Assembly: GCF_023954305.1 (NCBI RefSeq)
Contig: NZ_JAMLIG010000005.1
Location: 1-64,000 of the forward strand
Direction: 5' to 3'
Length of the DNA: 64,000 nt
From: Mesorhizobium sp.
GTDB taxonomy: Bacteria > Pseudomonadota > Alphaproteobacteria > Rhizobiales > Rhizobiaceae
Shown here piece after piece: positions 33,269 to 46,023 of the stretch. Each line of letters begins with the position of its first letter. Positions within the stretch are counted from its first letter, which is position 1. The notes under the pieces are model-generated. The model had not been told where the DNA came from, searched no databases, and worked only from the letters and a program-made list of their open reading frames with translations. The translations under genes were made by a program, and so were the position numbers.

Positions 33269-34203
33269 GATATGCTGTCCTGATCGGGCTGTTCATCGCC
33301 CTTTTGGCTCCGCTCGCAATAACGAGCGGTTCCGTCCTGACTATTGCAGTCTACGCGTTCATGGCGGCGTCACTGGCTGTAAGCTTCAACCTGATTTTCG
33401 GGTTCACGGGCCAGCTGTCGCTGTTCCATGCCGCCTCCTTCGGGGTGTCCGCATACATCGTCACCATTCTCGTCACGACGTTCGGCTGGAACTTCTGGTT
33501 GGCGCTCGTGCCGGCGCTCGCGACTGTGATCCTGCTCTCGCTCTTTGTCGGGACCATCTGCTTCCGGTTCAAGCTGAAAGAATTCTACTTCGCCGTCGTC
33601 ACGATGGCGTTTTCGGAAGTGCTCCGCCTCATCACGGTGAACTGGTACAGCGTCACTAACGGCTCGCTTGGCATGACTGTGGTTGAGCGGCCAATTATCT
33701 GGACCCCTTGGGGGAGCTTTGCAATCTCGAGTGGGGTGGCGTGGTACTACCTGACTCTTGCGTTGCTTGTGATCATTTACGTGATCTGTCGTCGCATCCT
33801 GACGTCGTGGATTGGACGCTGCCTGGCTGCGATCCGCCTCAACGACCAGCTTGGCGAAACGCTCGGAATCAACGTGTTCAAGTACAAACTGTTGAGCTTC
33901 TCGATCGGGAGCGCGCTTGCCGGCCTGGTCGGGGCTTTCTACGGCTTCTTTTCGGGGTTCGTCGAGCCGCACTATTTCTCCATCCCACTCAGCCTCGACA
34001 TCATCGCGATGGTGCTTCTCGGAGGTGTCAACTCCCTCATCGGCCCGGTTATCGGCGCGTTTGTCCTGACCGCCCTGCCGCATGTCATCGAGTTGAGCGC
34101 GGAACTGCGCATCGCGCTCTACGGCTCCATCCTTATCTTCGTAATCCTGGTGATGCCGAAAGGCATTGTCGGCCTTCTGACGAGCAAAAAACATGCTCCT
34201 TGA
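33265..34203 (+). CDS. ABC transporter permease, LivM type, set 1
   Basis: Inner-membrane permease of 312 residues. FNLIFGFTGQLSLFHAASFG and the C-terminal LLGGVNSLIGPVIGAFVLTA are LivM hallmarks. The ATG at 33265 overlaps the upstream stop by 4 bp. The ATPase gene starts 11 bp before its end. Confidence 0.9.
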   Translation: MRYAVLIGLFIALLAPLAITSGSVLTIAVYAFMAASLAVSFNLIFGFTGQLSLFHAASFGVSAYIVTILVTTFGWNFWLALVPALATVILLSLFVGTICFRFKLKEFYFAVVTMAFSEVLRLITVNWYSVTNGSLGMTVVERPIIWTPWGSFAISSGVAWYYLTLALLVIIYVICRRILTSWIGRCLAAIRLNDQLGETLGINVFKYKLLSFSIGSALAGLVGAFYGFFSGFVEPHYFSIPLSLDIIAMVLLGGVNSLIGPVIGAFVLTALPHVIELSAELRIALYGSILIFVILVMPKGIVGLLTSKKHAP

Positions 34204-34963
34204 CGTTCGCAACCTCACCAAACGCTTCGGCGGGCTCACCGCCGTCTCCAACGTATCCTTTGGGATCGAGCGGGGCGAGATCATCGGTATTTTCGGCCCC
34301 AATGGGTCTGGAAAAACCACCACGCTCAGCCTGATCGCAGGGATACTCAAGCCCACCAGCGGAGTTGTCCTGTGGAAGGAAAGGGACATTAGTTCCCTAG
34401 CGCCCTTCGAGGTCGCTCAACTCGGGCTGGTCAAGACGTTCCAGAACCCGCAGCTCTTTCCGGAGCTAACGGTTGCCCAGCATATGCGGATTGCATGCCA
34501 TCTGCACATCAAGCGGGAACTTGGCGCCGGACGTCTCAAGACGTTGCTCAAGGGGATGCCGGAGGCGCTCGACCGCACGCTGGAAAGCAAGATCGAAAAG
34601 ATGCTCGAGCTTTGCCGGCTGTCCGCCCTGCGCGACGAGGAGGCGGGCGCGCTGTCCTATGGCGGCGAGAAGATGCTGGGCGTAGCAATGGGGATGGTAT
34701 GCGACCCCGAGCTGCTGTTACTGGACGAGCCGGCCTCCGGCCTCGGTCACGACGAGATCACCAATCTCGACGGGGTTCTGCGCGACCTCAAATCGCATGG
34801 TGTGACGCTCTGCATCATCGACCACAAGGTAGGATTTCTCGGCCGTCTGGCAGATCGTTCCATCGCACTGCATCACGGCGCAGTCATCGCCACCGGCAAG
34901 ACGGAGGACGTTCTCGCGAGCGAAGCCGTCGTCGTCGCCTATCTGGGCAAGAAACATGCTTGA
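34193..34963 (+). CDS. ABC transporter ATPase, LivG type, set 1
   Basis: Cytoplasmic ATPase of 256 residues. Walker A is GPNGSGKTT and Walker B is LLLLDEPASGLG. The signature region reads LSYGGEKMLG, slightly unlike LSGGQ but usual in LivG proteins. It works as a heterodimer with the LivF-type protein encoded next. Confidence 0.9.
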   Translation: MLLDVRNLTKRFGGLTAVSNVSFGIERGEIIGIFGPNGSGKTTTLSLIAGILKPTSGVVLWKERDISSLAPFEVAQLGLVKTFQNPQLFPELTVAQHMRIACHLHIKRELGAGRLKTLLKGMPEALDRTLESKIEKMLELCRLSALRDEEAGALSYGGEKMLGVAMGMVCDPELLLLDEPASGLGHDEITNLDGVLRDLKSHGVTLCIIDHKVGFLGRLADRSIALHHGAVIATGKTEDVLASEAVVVAYLGKKHA

Positions 34964-35660
34964 AGTCTCGAATCTCAACGTCAGCTACGGCAAGAACAAG
35001 GTCCTGCACGATGTTGCCTTCCGGCTCGAAAAAGGCGAGGTCGTCGCGCTGATCGGTTCGAATGCCGCAGGCAAGTCCACGACCCTGCGCACCCTTGCAG
35101 GCCTGAAGAAGGCGGATTCCGGCTCGATCTCGTTTGAGGGCCGCGCCATCGCCGCTTTGCCGACAGTGGAGCGGGTCAAGTCCGGCTTGGTCCTAGTACC
35201 CGAAGGGCGGCAGGTCTTTCCGAAGTTATCGGTCAACGACAACCTCCTGATGGGGGCGTATCACCGTCCCGATCGCGACCGGGTGGACGACGATCTCGAA
35301 AGGATCTTCGCCATGTTTCCCAGGCTGCGCGAACGCCGCGACCAGCGCGCAGGCTCGATGTCGGGCGGCGAGCAGCAGATGCTTGCAATCGGGCGAGGGT
35401 TGATGGCGCGACCCAAGCTGATGCTACTCGACGAGCCAACGCTAGGGCTTGCGCCGATCATTATCGACGAGCTCGGCGGGATCGTGCAGGGCCTCGCCAG
35501 GGAGGGGCTCACAATCCTTCTCGCGGAACAGAACGCGACTATGGCCTTAGGTTGCTCAGACCGCTCCTATGTCCTCCAATCGGGGCAAGTCGTCATTTCG
35601 GGGTCTTCCCGCGAACTGGCCGAAACCGACGAGATCAAGCAGATGTATCTGGGCGCGTAG
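34956..35660 (+). CDS. ABC transporter ATPase, LivF type, set 1
   Basis: ATPase of 234 residues with Walker A GSNAAGKST, signature MSGGEQQML and Walker B LMLLDEPTLGLAP. The order LivK-H-M-G-F is complete. It overlaps the LivG-type gene by 8 bp and lies 29 bp before the oxidoreductase gene, so that enzyme is probably part of the operon. Confidence 0.9.
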   Translation: MLEVSNLNVSYGKNKVLHDVAFRLEKGEVVALIGSNAAGKSTTLRTLAGLKKADSGSISFEGRAIAALPTVERVKSGLVLVPEGRQVFPKLSVNDNLLMGAYHRPDRDRVDDDLERIFAMFPRLRERRDQRAGSMSGGEQQMLAIGRGLMARPKLMLLDEPTLGLAPIIIDELGGIVQGLAREGLTILLAEQNATMALGCSDRSYVLQSGQVVISGSSRELAETDEIKQMYLGA

Positions 35661-35689
35661 CTTTGCGGCGCTTAGCTGGGGAACGCAAC

Positions 35690-37042
35690 ATGGCAGACCG
35701 ACCTGAAATCTTTGCGTGGCAGATCGACGCCAATGCCGCAGATTACGATCTCCCCACCCTGGGTGAAGTGGATGTGCTCGTCGTCGGAGGCGGTGCGGCC
35801 GGCGTAGCCGCGGCCACCGTAGCCGCGGAAGGCGGGAGAAGCGTACTCCTCGTCGAGAAGTACGGCTTCTGTGGCGGCGCAGCCGTCGCGGGAATGTCCG
35901 GCACGATTTGTGGGATGTACTACGCGACCGACAGCCAAAGGAAGCCGGAGCAGGTCGTCTTCGGCTTCACGGAGCGGTTCCGCGGCGCATTATGGTCTCG
36001 CGGCGGGCTGACGGAGCCGCAGCGATACGGAAAGACCCATACCGTCACGCACGATCCGCTTGTCTGGCGAGAATGCGCTGATGGTTTCCTGAGCGATGCC
36101 GGCGTGAGGGTCCTGTTCCACACGGCCGTGACTGCCGTGCTCTTGGAAGACGACTGTGTCCGGGGCGTCGTCGTCGAGTCCAAGGCCGGTCGGTCGAAAG
36201 TGCTGGCGAAGCGAATTGTCGACGCTTCGGGCGATGCCGCCGTGGTCGCGCGCGCAGGATACGACTATACCTTCGGGGACAACGGCAAGATCCAGAACCC
36301 GACCATGTTCTTCCGGCTCGGCAACGTCGCGATCGAGCAGTTCCTGGCGTTCTGGGGCATGGACACCATCTCTCCGGAAAAGGTGGTCGCCTCGATCAAG
36401 GCGGCGCATGAAAGCGGGTCATATGACCTGCCGCGCCACAAGATTTGGATATTCCCGACTACACGCCCCAAGGAGATCATGGTGAACGCCACTCGGCTGA
36501 CGGCGGCAGACGGGAGAATGCTCAATGTGACCGATCCGGCCGATTTCACTGAAGCTGAAATTCTCGGGCGCAAGCAGGTGAGGGAATATGCTCGGTATCT
36601 GGCTGATCATGTTCCAGGTTGTCGAGATAGTTTCGTCGTCGATACTGGTGTCGAAGCTGGCATCCGCCAAACACGAACTATTGTCGGTGTTCAAACCCTG
36701 ACAAACTCGGACGTCGTCGAGTGTCGCAAGCAAAGTGATACTATCTGCCGCTCACCCTGGCCGATCGAACTGCATAGCGGCGACAAGCCGAAACTGCACT
36801 GGCTGCTCGATGACTACTATGACGTTCCGTATCCGACGCTCGTGCCAGAGCAGGGGCGCAATATCATCGTCGCCGGCCGCTCCCTTTGCGCGGAGCACGA
36901 GGCCCTTGCGTCGGCGCGGGTTACAGCCCAATGCTTCGAATACGGAAACGCTGCCGGGACGGCGGCGCTCATCTCGCTGGAGGAAAGCATCCCGTTTCGA
37001 GATATCCCCGGCGAGGCCGTTCGGGAGCGGATGCAGAAGTAG
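35690..37042 (+). CDS. FAD-dependent oxidoreductase
   Basis: Protein of 450 residues with an N-terminal FAD-binding Rossmann motif (VLVVGGGAAGVAAATVAAEGG-like, residues about 28-48), FCGGAAVAGMSGTICGMYY, and a C-terminal FAD-contact region (NIIVAGRSLCAEHEALASAR). It belongs to the broad FAD-dependent oxidoreductase class related to fumarate reductase and thiazole-synthesis enzymes. The ATG at 35690 is used; the upstream frame overlaps the LivF-type gene. As the last gene of the uptake operon it probably acts on the imported compound. Substrate unknown. Confidence 0.8.
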   Translation: MADRPEIFAWQIDANAADYDLPTLGEVDVLVVGGGAAGVAAATVAAEGGRSVLLVEKYGFCGGAAVAGMSGTICGMYYATDSQRKPEQVVFGFTERFRGALWSRGGLTEPQRYGKTHTVTHDPLVWRECADGFLSDAGVRVLFHTAVTAVLLEDDCVRGVVVESKAGRSKVLAKRIVDASGDAAVVARAGYDYTFGDNGKIQNPTMFFRLGNVAIEQFLAFWGMDTISPEKVVASIKAAHESGSYDLPRHKIWIFPTTRPKEIMVNATRLTAADGRMLNVTDPADFTEAEILGRKQVREYARYLADHVPGCRDSFVVDTGVEAGIRQTRTIVGVQTLTNSDVVECRKQSDTICRSPWPIELHSGDKPKLHWLLDDYYDVPYPTLVPEQGRNIIVAGRSLCAEHEALASARVTAQCFEYGNAAGTAALISLEESIPFRDIPGEAVRERMQK

Positions 37043-37268
37043 CCTCCCCAAACCATCGATCCCGCATAGTACGCTGGAGTCGAACCCAGCGGCAGGATCA
37101 GGTTCCCCTGAAGTACCTGACAAAACCTGCAAATAGCCGGGAGCGTGTTATTGCGGCGGCCGGGAGATGAGGGCGACACGGTAGGGATGGCGTGGCGACC
37201 GTAGTGGTTCGCGCGACGGCTGAGCTGGTCGATACAGACGCGGCAGCGCCCCGAAACTAGCGAGGATT

Positions 37269-40736
<3,468 letters not shown>

Positions 40737-40816
40737 AGCATCTTGCGGCTAGACGGAACCGTCTGGCATTGTATGATTAATGCACCATCAAATCCCGGTA
40801 AAATGCCTTGGAGGTA

Positions 40817-41506
40817 TTATATCCTCGACACGCCGACGCTCTTGTAAAACAGCTTTCGGGTGTAATCTTCGATGACATCCATCAATTCCTCGGCCTTTTG
40901 CAATGCGCCGACCTCGTTGTTTTCAGCGATCGCGCGGGCGCGCGCCGAGTGGAGCGTACCGACCTGTTCCAGATTGTCGAGCTCAGGATAAAATTTGAAG
41001 TAAAACCGCCGCGAAAGCGCCAAAAGGGGCGAGATGGCTTTCTCGGCGAAAGGGTTTCCCGCGAGCTTGGCGATCTGGCGATTTATATCAAAGAGATGAC
41101 GAAGATAGGAATGTACATCGGTCATACCTGACTTCGCCATAGCATTGGCCATGTCACCGAGCTCGCTGCGTTCTCGCGTCGAGGCACGTTGGGCAGCACG
41201 TTCGGTGATGAATAGCTCAAGGTTTCGCCGGAACTCAATGACAAGAAGCTGCTGGTGCAGGTCGATTTCGGCCACCATCACCCCATGGCGCCGCAGGATA
41301 CCGAGCAGCGAATCGTTTTGCAGGCGTTTGACCGCTTCACGGACAGGGGTACGCCCGATGGAGATCAGCTCGCCAAGGCTCTCTTCGCTCCATTTGCTGC
41401 CGGGAGGAAGTTGAAGGGTAACGATCAGTTCCTCCAGCTTCCTGTGCGCCGTTTCAGCCTGCGACTCCACCGCATCGCCCGTGGGGCTTGACACCTTTCC
41501 AGTCAT
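40817..41506 (-). CDS. GntR-family (FCD-type) regulator
   Basis: Regulator of 229 residues. The N-terminal winged helix has PPGSKWSEESLGELISIGRT, PVREAVKRLQNDSLL and GVMVAEID. The C-terminal helical FCD domain binds an organic-acid effector in relatives. It is divergent from the crotonase/CoA-transferase operon. The palindrome AGTATCTT-N3-AAGATACT occurs before that operon and before the first transporter operon, making this protein the best candidate repressor of both. Confidence 0.88.
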   Translation of the reverse strand: MTGKVSSPTGDAVESQAETAHRKLEELIVTLQLPPGSKWSEESLGELISIGRTPVREAVKRLQNDSLLGILRRHGVMVAEIDLHQQLLVIEFRRNLELFITERAAQRASTRERSELGDMANAMAKSGMTDVHSYLRHLFDINRQIAKLAGNPFAEKAISPLLALSRRFYFKFYPELDNLEQVGTLHSARARAIAENNEVGALQKAEELMDVIEDYTRKLFYKSVGVSRI

Positions 41507-41582
41507 TCTTCCTCCAACCAACGCGCCCAGCGCGACTCACCCAGCCAACCCTGCTGCATCATACGTCTAGCATATCAAAGCC

Positions 41583-41632
41583 CTATTGACTGGACATCTC
41601 TAGTATCTTACAGACATCTTAGTAGGATGCTA
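41583..41632 (+). promoter_or_regulatory. promoter and candidate GntR operators of the crotonase operon
   Basis: CCCTATTGACT (TTGACT at 41586-41591), a half-site AGTATCTT (41602-41609) and an imperfect palindrome GACATCTT-AGT-AGGATGCT (41613-41631) match the operator at 31060-31078. It lies in the gap between gntR and the operon it probably controls. Confidence 0.55.
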
Positions 41633-41733
41633 AGCGTTCGCTTTGCTGAAAAGCCTAGAAAATCGCGGTGTCAGGCGGGGCGTCTCGCCGATCATGGCGA
41701 CGTTTCACTTTGGCAGGTGCTCGAGGAGGAGAA

Positions 41734-42528
41734 ATGGAAGTCAAACAATGGCCAGGCTCGCCGGCCGTTCGCGTCGAAATCGGCGAAAAGGTCGGCCAGA
41801 TCGTCATGGAGCGCCCGTTTCGCCGCAATGCTATGGACCAGGACCTGGTGGATGGGATCAAAAACGGGCTTTTTGATCTCGCGCGCAATCAGGAAATCGC
41901 CGCGATTGTCTTGCATGGGGCTGCGCCGGGATTCTGCGCTGGTAGCGATCTCAAATTTATCAGCAAGATGAATATCGACGCGATCAGCCGATTCGAGCAG
42001 GAATGTGGGGATCTTGGCCGTCTGATTGGGTTTATAGACAAGCCAGTCATCGCTGCGGTCGAAGGTTTTGCGATTGGCGGCGGTTTTACCCTCGCAACGT
42101 GTTGCGATCTGGTCGTCGCGGCCAGCGACTCCAAATGGAGCTTGCCGGAAGTGCCGATCGGGTGGCTCACCCCGTGGGGGATCAACTCGATCGTTGCTAG
42201 GGCAGGGCATGTCGTGGCCCGAAAACTCAGCTTCGGACTGGATACGCTCGACGGAAACGAGGCGCATCGCGAAGGTCTGGTCGACTATGTGACGGATCCG
42301 GGCAGCGCCTTAGCCTTCGCGCTCGATCTCGGGACGCGCATCGGTGATCTCCCAGCGCCCGCCGTTTGCGCGACCAAGCGGTTCTTCTCATCCTACGTCA
42401 TGGACAAAGCGGAAGCCATGGACTTCGAGGCGAACCGGCTCTTCAGCCAGAACGCTCTCGAATCCGAAGCGCAGAAAACATTCGCCCGCTTCCGGAAGGC
42501 GTCCACGCCGGAGCAGCCCGATGTCTAA
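41734..42528 (+). CDS. crotonase-fold (enoyl-CoA hydratase/isomerase family) protein 1
   Basis: Protein of 264 residues. It has the CoA-binding and oxyanion-hole segments (HGAAPGFCAGSDL, EGFAIGGGFTLATCCDLVVA). The second catalytic Glu position is kept in LPEVPIGW, but the first (the Glu of GGGxEL) is Thr here, so simple hydration is not assured; isomerase, lyase or other crotonase chemistry is possible. GAGGAGGAG precedes the ATG at 41734. It overlaps the CoA-transferase gene by 8 bp. Confidence 0.8.
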   Translation: MEVKQWPGSPAVRVEIGEKVGQIVMERPFRRNAMDQDLVDGIKNGLFDLARNQEIAAIVLHGAAPGFCAGSDLKFISKMNIDAISRFEQECGDLGRLIGFIDKPVIAAVEGFAIGGGFTLATCCDLVVAASDSKWSLPEVPIGWLTPWGINSIVARAGHVVARKLSFGLDTLDGNEAHREGLVDYVTDPGSALAFALDLGTRIGDLPAPAVCATKRFFSSYVMDKAEAMDFEANRLFSQNALESEAQKTFARFRKASTPEQPDV

Positions 42529-44095
42529 GATCGTCGATATTTCACAAGCTCTCTCGGTTATCCGCAAGGGCGATACCATCGGTTCCGTCGGCGTCATCGG
42601 CTGGCTTGTGCCCGACAGGCTTCTCGAAGGGATCGCTGACAATTTCAGGAATGGTCGCGGTCCCGGAGACCTTTCATTCTATTTCCCGGTCGGCGTGGGC
42701 GATGCGCTCGATATTCGCGGCATGGACCACATAGCTGTTCCTGGGCTTCTCAAAAGGGTGATCAGCGGCAATTACGTCAACCCCGTAAACCCGAAGACGG
42801 GTCGCCGGGCCGAGATGATGCGAATGGTAATCGACAACCAGGTCGAGGCATATGCCTGGCCGATCGGCGCCTGCATGCACTGGCTTCGCGAGGTCGGACG
42901 AAGGGGACCCGGCTATCTGACCGAAGTGGGCCTCGGCTCATACATCGACCCTCGGCAGGAAGGCGGAAAGATGAACGCCCGGACAACGGAGGACCTGGTT
43001 CAGCTCCGGACGTTCGACGGAAAGGACTATCTCTACTACCCGACGTTTCCGCTCAACGTCGCCCTCATTCGCGCCAGCTTCGCCGACGATCTGGGAAACC
43101 TGTCTTTGTCGGAAGAGCCAATACACTCGTGCACCTTGGCGCTCGCCCTTGCAGTGAAAGCATGTGGGGGAAAAGTTATTGCTCAGGTGTCGGCGACCGT
43201 TCCAGTCGGAAGCACGCCCGCCTCCCAGATGCACATACCCGGGAACCTCGTCGACTACGTCGTCGTTGCCAAGGGGCAGATGACCACGGATGTCGATTAT
43301 GACGATCGATATCTAGCCGGCACATTCGATCCGCAGGCGTTTTCCGCCACATATCCGCAAGGCATCGAGAGGGTGATCGCTCGCCGCGCCGCCCGCGAGC
43401 TGCGCGAAGACGAGGTGTCGATTTTCGGTTTTGGAGCCGCGACGAACATCCCGCTCATACTTGCCGAGGAAGGCAAGTTCGACAATGGAGGCATCCATCG
43501 CCATCGTCACACGACCGAGCACGGCGTGTTCGGCGGGATCGTGATGAGCGGCTGGCAGTTTTCCGCCAATCTGTATCCCGAGGCGCTTATCGATGGTCCG
43601 TCGCAATTCGATTTCATCGATGGCGGCGGATGCAAGTTCGCGGCCCTTTCGTTTGCCCAGTTCGACGCGGTCGGAAACATCAATGTCTCCAAATTCGCCG
43701 GTTTCAGCCCCGGCGCCGGCGGGTTCATCGATATCGCGACAAATACTAGACGGCTGGTGTTCGTCGGCACCTTCACGACCAGCGGGCTGGATGTCGCGGT
43801 CGCTGACGGTGCGATCGATATCCGCAGGGAAGGCACAGTCCGGAAGTTCGTAAAGCAGGTTGATCAGGTCACCTATCCGTTGATGCGTGGTGTCACGGAG
43901 CGCGGCCAGGAGGCGACGGTCATCACGGAGCGCGCTGTCTTCCAGGTAAAGGGCGGCAGGCTTGTCCTGACAGAGATCGCTCCGGGAGCGGATCTGAAGC
44001 GCCATGTCATCGAGCAGATCGACTTTCCGATCGAGGTCGCTCCGGATCTGCGCCCGATGGACGAAACACTTTTCAGGATGGGAGATCTGAAATGA
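42521..44095 (+). CDS. acyl-CoA:carboxylate CoA-transferase (family I)
   Basis: Enzyme of 524 residues with both halves fused, as in propionate or acetate CoA-transferases of the YdiF/Pct type. The N-terminal half starts ALSVIRKGDTIGSVGVIGW. The active-site Glu is expected in TTEHGVFGG (ExGxxG). It would move CoA from a donor such as acetyl- or succinyl-CoA to a carboxylic acid. It overlaps the acyl-CoA dehydrogenase gene by ATGA, so activation and oxidation of the same acid are likely linked. Confidence 0.85.
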   Translation: MSKIVDISQALSVIRKGDTIGSVGVIGWLVPDRLLEGIADNFRNGRGPGDLSFYFPVGVGDALDIRGMDHIAVPGLLKRVISGNYVNPVNPKTGRRAEMMRMVIDNQVEAYAWPIGACMHWLREVGRRGPGYLTEVGLGSYIDPRQEGGKMNARTTEDLVQLRTFDGKDYLYYPTFPLNVALIRASFADDLGNLSLSEEPIHSCTLALALAVKACGGKVIAQVSATVPVGSTPASQMHIPGNLVDYVVVAKGQMTTDVDYDDRYLAGTFDPQAFSATYPQGIERVIARRAARELREDEVSIFGFGAATNIPLILAEEGKFDNGGIHRHRHTTEHGVFGGIVMSGWQFSANLYPEALIDGPSQFDFIDGGGCKFAALSFAQFDAVGNINVSKFAGFSPGAGGFIDIATNTRRLVFVGTFTTSGLDVAVADGAIDIRREGTVRKFVKQVDQVTYPLMRGVTERGQEATVITERAVFQVKGGRLVLTEIAPGADLKRHVIEQIDFPIEVAPDLRPMDETLFRMGDLK

Positions 44096-45237
44096 CGTTG
44101 CTCGATTTGTCCGAGGACGAGAAGCTTCTCAAAGAGGCGGTTGAGGCCTTCGCAGAGAACGAGCTGCGAGAATCCGTACGTCCGTACGTTGCGCAGCACA
44201 AGTTTCCGACCGAGCTGGTCAAGCAGTTCCTGTCGTTGGGTTTCATGGGGACCGCCTACGAAGCCGCCTATGACGGGTCGGGGTTGGGTGCAAGAGGCGC
44301 AGCGATCGTCGCCGAGGTGTTGGCTCGGGTAGAGCCGGGCTTTGCCGCCATATACCTTTGCAACAGCGCCCCCATGACGACGATTGCGCGGTACGGCTCC
44401 GCGGAACAGAAGGAAAGGTGGCTTGCCCCGCTGTGCCGCGGGGAAATGATCGCTTCTTTCGGCGTCACCGAACCCAGCGGCGGCTCCGATGTCGCCACCA
44501 TCAAGGTGCGGGCGGTAGAGGATGGCGATTCTTTCATTCTCAGCGGTTCCAAAATCTTCTCCACCAACGCGGGAACACCGCTTCATGGGCTCTCCACGGT
44601 CATCGGGGTCACGGATCCCGACAAAGGCCCCAAGGGCCTTTCGACCTTTATCGTTCCGGTAGGAACGCCGGGCTTCTCGGTCGGCAAGGCGGGAACCAAG
44701 GTCGGTTGGCGGATCGCCGATTCGGTGGAGCTGTTCTTTGACAATTGTCGTGTTCCGAAAAGCCAGATGATCGGCAATCGCGGTGATGGCTTGAAGCAGA
44801 TTCTCACCACACTGAGCATCGGCAGGATTCTCGTCGCCGCAACCGGGCTCGGTCTGTCGCGCAAGGCGGTCGATCTCGCGAAGGCCTATGGTCGCGATCG
44901 CAAAGTGGGCGGCCGGCCCGTATTCGACAATCAGGGATTGGCTTTCCCACTGGCAGACGTGTTGACGAAGATCCATGCGGCGGAGTTGCTGGTCAGGCAT
45001 TCCGCGTGCCTGTCTGATGCGGATCGGCAGTTCCGCACCGAAACGTCGATGACCAAGCTGTTCTGCTCCGAGCTGGCCTCCGAAGCCGCCGACATCGCCC
45101 TGCAGGTTCACGGCGGCTACGGCATATTCGAAGAGTTCGAGGTGTCTGGACTGCTTGGAGAGGCGAAGGTTTTGCAGATCGTGGAGGGTACGAGTGAAAT
45201 CCAGCGGCTGGTAATTGCCCGCGAATTGTCCGCTTGA
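44092..45237 (+). CDS. acyl-CoA dehydrogenase
   Basis: FAD enzyme of 381 residues that introduces a double bond next to the CoA thioester. Family segments: FGVTEPSGGSDVATI, the Arg-rich GLKQILTTLSIGRILVA region, and VHGGYGIFEEFEV. The catalytic Glu is expected in VEGTSEIQRLVIARELSA at the C terminus. Electrons would go to the ETF encoded directly downstream. Substrate chain unknown. Confidence 0.92.
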   Translation: MTLLDLSEDEKLLKEAVEAFAENELRESVRPYVAQHKFPTELVKQFLSLGFMGTAYEAAYDGSGLGARGAAIVAEVLARVEPGFAAIYLCNSAPMTTIARYGSAEQKERWLAPLCRGEMIASFGVTEPSGGSDVATIKVRAVEDGDSFILSGSKIFSTNAGTPLHGLSTVIGVTDPDKGPKGLSTFIVPVGTPGFSVGKAGTKVGWRIADSVELFFDNCRVPKSQMIGNRGDGLKQILTTLSIGRILVAATGLGLSRKAVDLAKAYGRDRKVGGRPVFDNQGLAFPLADVLTKIHAAELLVRHSACLSDADRQFRTETSMTKLFCSELASEAADIALQVHGGYGIFEEFEVSGLLGEAKVLQIVEGTSEIQRLVIARELSA

Positions 45238-45251
45238 GCGGGGTCAACCAA

Positions 45252-45998
45252 ATGAAGCTCGTCGTTCCAGTCAAACGCACGATCGATGCGAATGTGAAGG
45301 TCCGGGTGAAAGCGGACGGCTCTGGCGTCGATCTGGCGAATGTGAAGATGGCGATGAACCCGTTCGACGAGATCGCGGTGGAAGAGGCGATCCGGCTCAA
45401 GGAAGCCGGCAGGGCGACCGAGATCGTCGCCGTGTCGATCGGCCCGGCCCAGGCCGCCGAGACGCTGCGCACCGCGCTCGCCATGGGCGCCGACCGCGCC
45501 ATCCTCGTCAAGACCAACGAGACGGTCGAGCCGCTTGGCGTCGCCAAGATCGTCAAGGCCGTGGTCGACGAGGAGAAGCCGGAACTGGTGATCCTCGGCA
45601 AGCAGGCCATCGACGACGACGCCAACCAGACCGGCCAGATGCTGGCGGCGCTGCTCGGCTGGGCGCAGGGCACCTTCGCCTCCGAGGTCGAGCTGGCCGA
45701 CGGCAAGGCCAAGGTGACGCGCGAGGTCGACGGCGGCCTCCAGGTGGTCGAGATCAAGCTGCCGGCGGTCGTCACCGTCGACCTGCGCCTGAACCAGCCG
45801 CGCTACGCCTCGCTGCCCAACATCATGAAGGCGAAGAAGAAGCCGCTCGACGAGAAGGCCGTCGCCGACTACGGCGTCGACGTTTCGCCGCGCCTCAAGG
45901 TGCTGAAGACCGAGGAGCCGGGCGGCCGCAAGGCGGGCGTCAAGGTCAAGGACGTTGCGGAACTCGTTTCCAGCCTGAAGTCCGCAGGCGTCCTCTAG
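45252..45998 (+). CDS. etfB: electron transfer flavoprotein beta subunit
   Basis: ETF beta of 248 residues (MKLVVPVKRTIDANVKVRVK; FDEIAVEEAIRLKEAG; GKQAIDDDANQTGQMLAALL). It carries electrons from acyl-CoA dehydrogenase to ETF-quinone oxidoreductase. The ATG at 45252 lies 14 bp after the dehydrogenase gene. Codon use shifts after roughly the first 120 bases to a very high G/C third position, as if part of the gene had been exchanged with a chromosomal etfB. Confidence 0.95.
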   Translation: MKLVVPVKRTIDANVKVRVKADGSGVDLANVKMAMNPFDEIAVEEAIRLKEAGRATEIVAVSIGPAQAAETLRTALAMGADRAILVKTNETVEPLGVAKIVKAVVDEEKPELVILGKQAIDDDANQTGQMLAALLGWAQGTFASEVELADGKAKVTREVDGGLQVVEIKLPAVVTVDLRLNQPRYASLPNIMKAKKKPLDEKAVADYGVDVSPRLKVLKTEEPGGRKAGVKVKDVAELVSSLKSAGVL

Positions 45999-46023
45999 GG
46001 TCCGGAAAAGGGAGATCGATAAA